Source: CAZTHM01 sp041946825
Lineage (GTDB): Bacteria; Acidobacteriota; Terriglobia; UBA7540
DNA length: 64,000 nt
Direction of reading: 5' to 3'
NCBI GenBank assembly: GCA_041946825.1
Contig: JBHGBD010000003.1
Location: 186,001 to 250,000, forward strand
Shown here: positions 59,057-64,000 of the stretch, piece by piece
How the letters are laid out: the number at the start of each line of letters is the position of its first letter
How positions within the stretch are numbered: the first letter of the stretch is position 1
The notes under the pieces: model-generated
Database searches by the model: none
The model's input: the letters and a program-made list of their open reading frames with translations, nothing else
What the model was told of the DNA's origin: nothing
Position numbers and translations under genes: made by a program

Positions 59057-59653
59057 ATGCCTTCGCGCATCCTCACTCCGGCCAACCAGATCACCATCTT
59101 GCGATTGGTATTCGTTCCCATCTTCGCCATCCTGGTGATTGAGCGCGACTACGGCTGGGCGCTCGCGGTGCTCGCGGGCGCGGCGATCTCCGACGTCGTG
59201 GACGGTACGGTGGCGCGTATCTTTCATCAGGAATCGCCGCTGGGTGTGGCCCTCGATCCGATCACGGACAAAATCCTGATGACCACGGCGTATCTGATCC
59301 TTTCCTTTCGCGAGGCTCTGCCCTGGTGGCTCACCATCCTCGTCCTGAGCCGCGACGTGGCGATTGTCATGACCGCAGTGCTCATCATTTTGGTGGCGGG
59401 TTATCGACCCTTCCGCCCCACGATTCTGGGCAAAATCTCCACGACCATCCAGGTGGCGACGATTTTCGTCGCGGTGGGATTTCAGGCGCATGTTCCGCTC
59501 GCCAGCGCCTTGCTGTTACGGATCTGCACCTATCTGGCGGGGGCGATCACTGTGGCCTCGGGAGTCCACTACCTGCTGGTTGTTCAGCACCGCTACGCGC
59601 AGCATGAGGGCGGGGGGAGGGCCGCGACGGCTCCGAAAGATCCGGGATCGTAG
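59057..59653 (+). CDS. CDP-alcohol phosphatidyltransferase (PgsA-like)
   Basis: A 198-residue integral membrane enzyme. The signature DG-x2-AR-x8-G-x3-D-x3-D is complete (DGTVAR, then GVALDPITD at about 55-77), with about five to six hydrophobic helices. NQITILRLVFVPIFAILV at the start is typical of PgsA, which makes phosphatidylglycerol phosphate. The family also includes other transferases, so substrate is inferred. Confidence 0.88.
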   Translation: MPSRILTPANQITILRLVFVPIFAILVIERDYGWALAVLAGAAISDVVDGTVARIFHQESPLGVALDPITDKILMTTAYLILSFREALPWWLTILVLSRDVAIVMTAVLIILVAGYRPFRPTILGKISTTIQVATIFVAVGFQAHVPLASALLLRICTYLAGAITVASGVHYLLVVQHRYAQHEGGGRAATAPKDPGS

Positions 59654-59796
59654 CCTGCTCGACGAGTCGCGTCAACCGTGAGTGGGGAAGTCTTGCCGAG
59701 ACCGCGAAAGCGGGTTAAGATAAAATTCTACCTGGGTCCCCTCGCCAAGCTTGATTCGGGTTGCGCGAACTACTTTCAGCAAGACCAAGATTCAGA

Positions 59797-62055
59797 ATGA
59801 TGACCGGCGCTTCCAAAGCGCGACGCAGACGTGTCGCAAGTCGCCTGCTCGCGGCAGCGGCCCTGTGCGTGTTGTTCCAGCCGCCGGCCCGGGCCGCCGA
59901 TGACGCGCCCCCTCCCCCTTTCGCGTCGCTGCCCCAGATTGAACGTCCCCTGACGATGGAGGAGATGGTGAGCGGCACGGCCGGCGAGCGGGCGGCGGTG
60001 GTGAAGGATTTCATCCAGCGCGATCCGCGCGAGGGCGAACCCGCCACCCAGGCGACGACAGCTTTTCTCGCTTACGACCGGAAGAATCTTTACGTGGGAT
60101 TCCTCTGCCGGGACAGCGAGCCCGTCAAGATCCGCGCCAACGTCACGCGCCGTGACGCCATTGGCGGAGACGACCGGGTCGGCGTCGTGATCGACACCTA
60201 TTACGACCATCGGCGCGGCTACGCTTTTGGCGTCAACGCGCTGGGCATTCAGGAAGACTCCCTGGTGGACGAGTTGCGCGGCGACGACCGTAGTTTTGAC
60301 ATGGTCTGGCATTCGGAAGGCCGGCTTACCTCCGAGGGTTACGCCGCGCTGATGGTGATTCCATTCCGAACCCTGCGCTTCGCGCCGGGAAAGCAGCAGA
60401 CGTGGGGGATCCTGCTCACGCGGTCCGTCCCGCACCTGAGCGAGTTCAGCACCTGGCCGGCGGTTTCGCGTAACATCAGCGGCTGGCTGATTCAGGAGGC
60501 GGAAGCCCGCGGCTTGGAGAACATTTCCGCCGGCAAGAACCTCCAGATCAATCCTTACGGATATTTTTCCTCACGCCGTTACCTTGACACCGAGACGGCG
60601 CAGTTCCAGCGCGACCAACTGGACCAACGGCTGGGGCTCGACGCCAAGTGGGTTCTGGCCCCGAACCTGACCCTCGACGCCACGGTCAACCCTGACTTCA
60701 GCCAGATCGAGTCCGACCAGCCGCAGCTCACCGTGAACCGCCGCTTCGAGGTTTTCTTCCCGGAGAAGCGCCCCTTCTTCATGGAGAACAGCAATTACTT
60801 CGAGACGCCCATCCAGGCGGTCTTCACCCGCCGCGTTGTCGATCCGCAATTCGGCATGAAGCTGACGGGAAAATCGGGGCCTTACACGATCGCCGCTTTG
60901 GCGGCCGACGACCGCAGCCCGGGGGAGATCGTCGGACCGGATGATCCCTCCTTCGGGCAACGCAGTTTCTTCAACGTTCTGCGTTTCAGCCGCGACATCC
61001 ATCGCCAATCGGCGCTCGGCATGGTCTGGAGTGACTGGGAATTCCGGCAGGCTTACAACCGCGTGATCGGCGCCGACGGGCGCTGGAAGTTTGCGAGGAA
61101 TTCGGGATTGGGCTTTCAGGCGATCAAGACTTTCAGCCGCGATCTGGCGGGAACCACAAAACAGGGGCGGGCGTTTCATCTCAGCTTGGACCGTCACGAC
61201 CGCCGCTGGAATTCCTTCCTCGGCTACAACGAGCGCTCGCCGGACTTCGAGATCGCGTCCGGGTTCATTCCGCGCATCGATTACCGCTCTCTGGGCGGCT
61301 TCCTGGGACACTCGTTTCGCCCCGAGAGCCGCTGGGTGACGGCGTGGCAGCCTTACTTCAGCGGCAGCGTTCTGCTCGATCACCGCAATACGCGCCAGGA
61401 TTATTCCGCCTACCCGGGCTTCTGGGTTGAATTCGCCCAGGGGTCGTACGCCTCCGGCAACTATCGCTACAAGCGCGAGCGCTACGAGGGCACGGACTAC
61501 CTGGAGCGCAGTTACGAATTCGAATTTTTCACCCGCCGCAGCCGGTGGTTCAGCGCGGGGATGAATTACGGTTGGGGCCAGCAGATCAACTTCTCGCCTC
61601 CCGACGGTTCCGGCGCTTTTCTGGGTCAGGGCAACGAGGTCGAATTCCGCATGACCATCCGGCCCACGACGCGCCTGGCGGTTGAGAGCCTGGTACTGGG
61701 AAACCGGTTCCTGACGCCCAGCAGCTCCAAGAACATCTTCAACAACAATATTTTCCGCTCCAAATGGAATTACCAGTTCTCGCCGCGGCTTTCATTGCGC
61801 GTTATCGGACAGTATTCGAACGTCCTGCCCTCCGAGCAATACACCTCGCTCGAATACTCCAAGAGCCTGATCGGCGACGTCCTGCTCACTTACCTTCTCC
61901 ATCCCGGAACCGCGCTTTATGTCGGTTACAGCAACACCCTGGAGAACTACGACCGCGACGCGCTGGCCCAGACTCTGCTGGCCAGGGCGCGCTCCGAGCT
62001 GATCTCTTCGGCGGCGGGATTGTTCGTGAAGTTTTCCTATCTTTACCACTTCTGA
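59797..62055 (+). CDS. DUF5916-type outer-membrane protein with CBM9-like domain
   Basis: A 752-residue protein. The signal peptide is about 1-35 (RLLAAAALCVLFQPPARA). A family-9 carbohydrate-binding-like domain (about 45-230; ATTAFLAYDRKNLYVGFLCRD, GVVIDTYYDHRRGYAFGVNA) is followed by DUF5916 with NPDFSQIESDQPQLTVNRRFEVFFPEKRPFF and a beta-barrel-like C-terminus ending in FVKFSYLYHF. A C-terminal aromatic residue fits outer-membrane insertion. Function is unknown. The ATG at 59797 is preferred over a TTG 36 bases earlier. Confidence 0.88.
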   Translation: MMTGASKARRRRVASRLLAAAALCVLFQPPARAADDAPPPPFASLPQIERPLTMEEMVSGTAGERAAVVKDFIQRDPREGEPATQATTAFLAYDRKNLYVGFLCRDSEPVKIRANVTRRDAIGGDDRVGVVIDTYYDHRRGYAFGVNALGIQEDSLVDELRGDDRSFDMVWHSEGRLTSEGYAALMVIPFRTLRFAPGKQQTWGILLTRSVPHLSEFSTWPAVSRNISGWLIQEAEARGLENISAGKNLQINPYGYFSSRRYLDTETAQFQRDQLDQRLGLDAKWVLAPNLTLDATVNPDFSQIESDQPQLTVNRRFEVFFPEKRPFFMENSNYFETPIQAVFTRRVVDPQFGMKLTGKSGPYTIAALAADDRSPGEIVGPDDPSFGQRSFFNVLRFSRDIHRQSALGMVWSDWEFRQAYNRVIGADGRWKFARNSGLGFQAIKTFSRDLAGTTKQGRAFHLSLDRHDRRWNSFLGYNERSPDFEIASGFIPRIDYRSLGGFLGHSFRPESRWVTAWQPYFSGSVLLDHRNTRQDYSAYPGFWVEFAQGSYASGNYRYKRERYEGTDYLERSYEFEFFTRRSRWFSAGMNYGWGQQINFSPPDGSGAFLGQGNEVEFRMTIRPTTRLAVESLVLGNRFLTPSSSKNIFNNNIFRSKWNYQFSPRLSLRVIGQYSNVLPSEQYTSLEYSKSLIGDVLLTYLLHPGTALYVGYSNTLENYDRDALAQTLLARARSELISSAAGLFVKFSYLYHF

Positions 62056-62099
62056 CCGCGATCCCTGCGATCGCCCGTCTGAAAGCGAGGTCAACCTCA

Positions 62100-62546
62100 A
62101 TGCCCAATCCGGCGCATGTCCATTTGATTTTGAACCACGTTCCGGTAATCGGCGTGGCTTTGGGAATTCTCCTGCTCGTGCTGGCTCTATTCAGGAAGAG
62201 CCAGGAGCTGAAAAAAATCAGCCTCGGCTTCTTCGTGCTGATGGGAGCCGCAGCCGTCCCGGCCTTTCTCACCGGCGAGCCCGCCGAGGGAATCGTGAAG
62301 GACCTTCCCGGAGTCTCGCGGGATATGATCGAGCGCCACGAAGAAGCGGCGCTGGCGGCGCTCATCGTCCTTATTGTGCTGGGGGTATGCTGTCTGGCGG
62401 CGTTGTATGTGTTCCGGCGCGCCCCCGCGATGCCCGTCTGGGTGATGGGCGTCGTCCTCGTTCTCTCCATCGTATCGGGGGGCCTGATGGCTTACACCGC
62501 GAACTTGGGCGGCCAGGTTCACCATCAGGAACTTCGCGCCCCCTGA
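62100..62546 (+). CDS. DUF2231-like four-helix membrane protein
   Basis: A 148-residue membrane protein starting MPNPAHVHLILNHVPVIG, the usual beginning of this group, with helices at about 12-32, 42-58, 82-105 and 113-132. The conserved His residues near the N-terminus and after helix two (MIERHEE) could bind haem or metal. It has 44 bases of spacing from the DUF5916 gene. Function is unknown. Confidence 0.8.
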   Translation: MPNPAHVHLILNHVPVIGVALGILLLVLALFRKSQELKKISLGFFVLMGAAAVPAFLTGEPAEGIVKDLPGVSRDMIERHEEAALAALIVLIVLGVCCLAALYVFRRAPAMPVWVMGVVLVLSIVSGGLMAYTANLGGQVHHQELRAP

Positions 62547-62709
62547 GGCCGCTCCGCGGGCCCGGGTTTTGCCACGCGCGGGAATCGGTGAAATTGACGC
62601 TCTGACGGGGGCGGTGTAGACTGCCATACTTTGTGTTTTGCGCCGGCGCGATCAAAGCTTGAGGCTAGGGCGGTGCAGGATCAGCTGAATCCATCCGTAG
62701 GAGACGACC

Positions 62710-64000
62710 GTGGGAACTGCCACTCATGAATACTACCAACAGAACCGCGACAAGTTTCTCGAGGGCTTGAAGAACCTGCTGAGGATTCCGAGCATCTCGA
62801 CCCTGCCCGAGCACAAGCCGGATATCAAGCGCGCGGTGGATTTCCTGGCCGGCGAGCTTCGCTCAATGGGCATGAAGAACGTCGAGATTATTCCCGGCAA
62901 AGGTCCGCTGCACCCGCTGCTCTATGCCGAATGGCTGGAGGCGCCCGGGAAGCCGACCCTGCTTCTTTACGGACACTACGACGTGCAGCCTCCCGACCCG
63001 CTCGAGGAGTGGATCAGTCCGCCTTTTGAGCCCGCCATCCGCAACGACAATATCTACGCTCGGGGCGCCGTGGATGACAAGGGCCAGCTTTATCTGCTCG
63101 TCAAGACTGTGGAGGGATTTCTCAAATCGGAAGGGAAGCTGCCCATCAACATCAAGTTCCTGATCGAAGGCGAAGAGGAGATGGGCGGTGAGCACATCGC
63201 CGCTTACACCGCGGCGAACCCGCAGCGTTTGAAGGCCGACGCCGCGCTGGTCTGCGATACCGAAATGTTCGCGCCGGAATTACCCACCATCACCACCGGC
63301 CTCCGTGGGCTGGTTTACACCGAACTCGAAGCCCGCGCCGCCGCGCACGATCTCCATTCCGGCATGTACGGCGGGGCGGCGCCCAACCCCATTCAGGGGC
63401 TGGCGGAAATTATCGCCGGCTTGAAGGGAAAGGACGGCAAGATCCGCATTCCCGGCTTCTATCGGCGCGTCAAGAAGCCCGCCCGCAAGGAACTTGACGC
63501 GTGGAAGCGGCTGCCGTTTAACGAAAAGGAATTCATGAAGAAGGAGATCGGGGCCACGGCCCTGGTTGGCGAACGGGGCATCCCCGTGCTCGAGCGGCTG
63601 TGGGCGCGCCCCACCCTCGAGGTCCACGGCATCCGCGGCGGGTTCAGCTCCGAGGGCGCCAAAACCGTCATTCCCGCCGTGGCGGCGGCCAAGGTGAGCA
63701 TGCGCCTGGTCCCGGAGATGGAGCCTAAGGAAGTCATCCGCCAGTACACCGCCTTCGTCAAGAAGCTGACGCCCAAAGGAATCCAGACCACGGTGCGCGT
63801 GCTGAGTTCGGCGCCGGCTTCCGTCGTTCCCACCGACAGCCGCTGGATCGCCGCCGCGGCCGAGGCCATGGAACAAGTCTTCCGCAAGAAGACCGTCTAT
63901 ATGCGCTCCGGAGGCTCGATTCCCATCGTCGGCGAATTCCAGGACCACCTCGGAATCCCCAGCGTCATGATGGGATTCGGCCTGCCCGACGACCACCTCC
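62710..64000 (+). CDS. M20 family dipeptidase, partial (cut by window edge)
   Basis: An open frame from a GTG at 62710, preceded by TAGGAG, runs off the right end with 430 codons visible. Zinc ligands: His in YGHYDVQPPDPLEEW, Asp in RGAVDDKGQ, Glu in EGEEEMGGEH, and a further site in HDLHSGMYGG. SSEGAKTVIPAVAAAKVSMRLVP is the typical dimerisation region. It resembles cytosolic dipeptidases of the M20 ArgE/DapE/CPG2 group (CNDP-like). No signal peptide. Only the last part of the protein is missing. Confidence 0.92.
   Translation, partial: MGTATHEYYQQNRDKFLEGLKNLLRIPSISTLPEHKPDIKRAVDFLAGELRSMGMKNVEIIPGKGPLHPLLYAEWLEAPGKPTLLLYGHYDVQPPDPLEEWISPPFEPAIRNDNIYARGAVDDKGQLYLLVKTVEGFLKSEGKLPINIKFLIEGEEEMGGEHIAAYTAANPQRLKADAALVCDTEMFAPELPTITTGLRGLVYTELEARAAAHDLHSGMYGGAAPNPIQGLAEIIAGLKGKDGKIRIPGFYRRVKKPARKELDAWKRLPFNEKEFMKKEIGATALVGERGIPVLERLWARPTLEVHGIRGGFSSEGAKTVIPAVAAAKVSMRLVPEMEPKEVIRQYTAFVKKLTPKGIQTTVRVLSSAPASVVPTDSRWIAAAAEAMEQVFRKKTVYMRSGGSIPIVGEFQDHLGIPSVMMGFGLPDDHL

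Noticed and set aside
1..64000. tRNA, rRNA, riboswitch or insertion sequence
   Set aside because: None was recognised by reading the intergenic spaces on both strands; a covariance-model search would be decisive.

Overview
The window looks like a chromosomal segment of an acidobacterium (phylum Acidobacteriota). This is inferred from gene content: a PSD1/DUF1549/DUF1553 protein next to a DUF1501 protein, a CRTAC1 (ASPIC/UnbV) protein behind a multihaem TPR protein, DUF5818, DUF5916, DUF1684 and YXWXPGYW-repeat proteins, three DinB-like proteins, and separate trpC, trpF, trpB and trpA. Genes are dense, GC-rich and on both strands. I see no rRNA, tRNA, CRISPR array, insertion sequence or prophage. 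Several intergenic spaces carry small palindromic or 7-base periodic repeats, and a few of these have entered coding sequence.

Layout. 1-4.5 kb: a partial ORF6N gene among palindromic words, a putative metallopeptidase, a DinB protein, an enolase-superfamily sugar-acid dehydratase, a hicB-hicA pair and a 7Fe-type ferredoxin. 4.7-10.2 kb: the PSD1 and DUF1501 pair and a second, paralogous ferredoxin. 10.4-18.1 kb: a CRP-like regulator, a DksA/TraR zinc-finger protein, a LutC-like protein, a very large GH35-like protein and a SIS-domain protein. 18.1-19.4 kb: a small accessory patch with an orphaned DUF433 antitoxin, a truncated partner and two unknown genes. 19.5-24.4 kb: the CRTAC1 and multihaem TPR genes. 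24.6-34.5 kb: TlpA, an outer-membrane-type protein with an in-frame TGA, a ROK protein, CYTH, aldo/keto reductase, endonuclease V, PyrR, a PIG-L deacetylase and a SpoIIE-type phosphatase cassette.

34.6-45.9 kb: MsrA, a DUF711 gene with an in-frame TAA, DinB, a TonB-like protein, a sulfite-oxidase-like enzyme, DUF5818, a CMD-family protein, a STAS protein, truncated haemoglobin, tandem PilZ, an O6-alkylguanine repair protein, a YXWXPGYW protein and a GlcG-like protein. 46-52.3 kb: a trpC-trpF-trpB-trpA-aroQ-aroF-tyrA supraoperon with a good promoter in front; trpE, trpG and trpD are not in the window. 52.4-64 kb: a CHASE2 adenylate cyclase followed by a small Lys-rich secreted protein and an M48 protease, DinB, a 3-oxoacid CoA-transferase (A and B), DUF1684, a CDP-alcohol phosphatidyltransferase, DUF5916, a DUF2231-like membrane protein and an M20 peptidase cut by the window edge.

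No clear-cut new defence or biosynthetic system is visible. The best leads are: (i) palindromes in and beside the ORF6N gene whose two strands spell nearly the same peptide; (ii) intergenic repeats captured in frame inside the multihaem gene and forming its C-terminal tail; (iii) two otherwise intact secreted-protein genes each carrying one in-frame stop; (iv) a GH35-like enzyme whose acid/base motif reads Asp-Asp-Asp; and (v) a DUF433 antitoxin whose overlapping toxin gene has been cut after seven codons. All functions are assigned by reading motifs; no database search was run.
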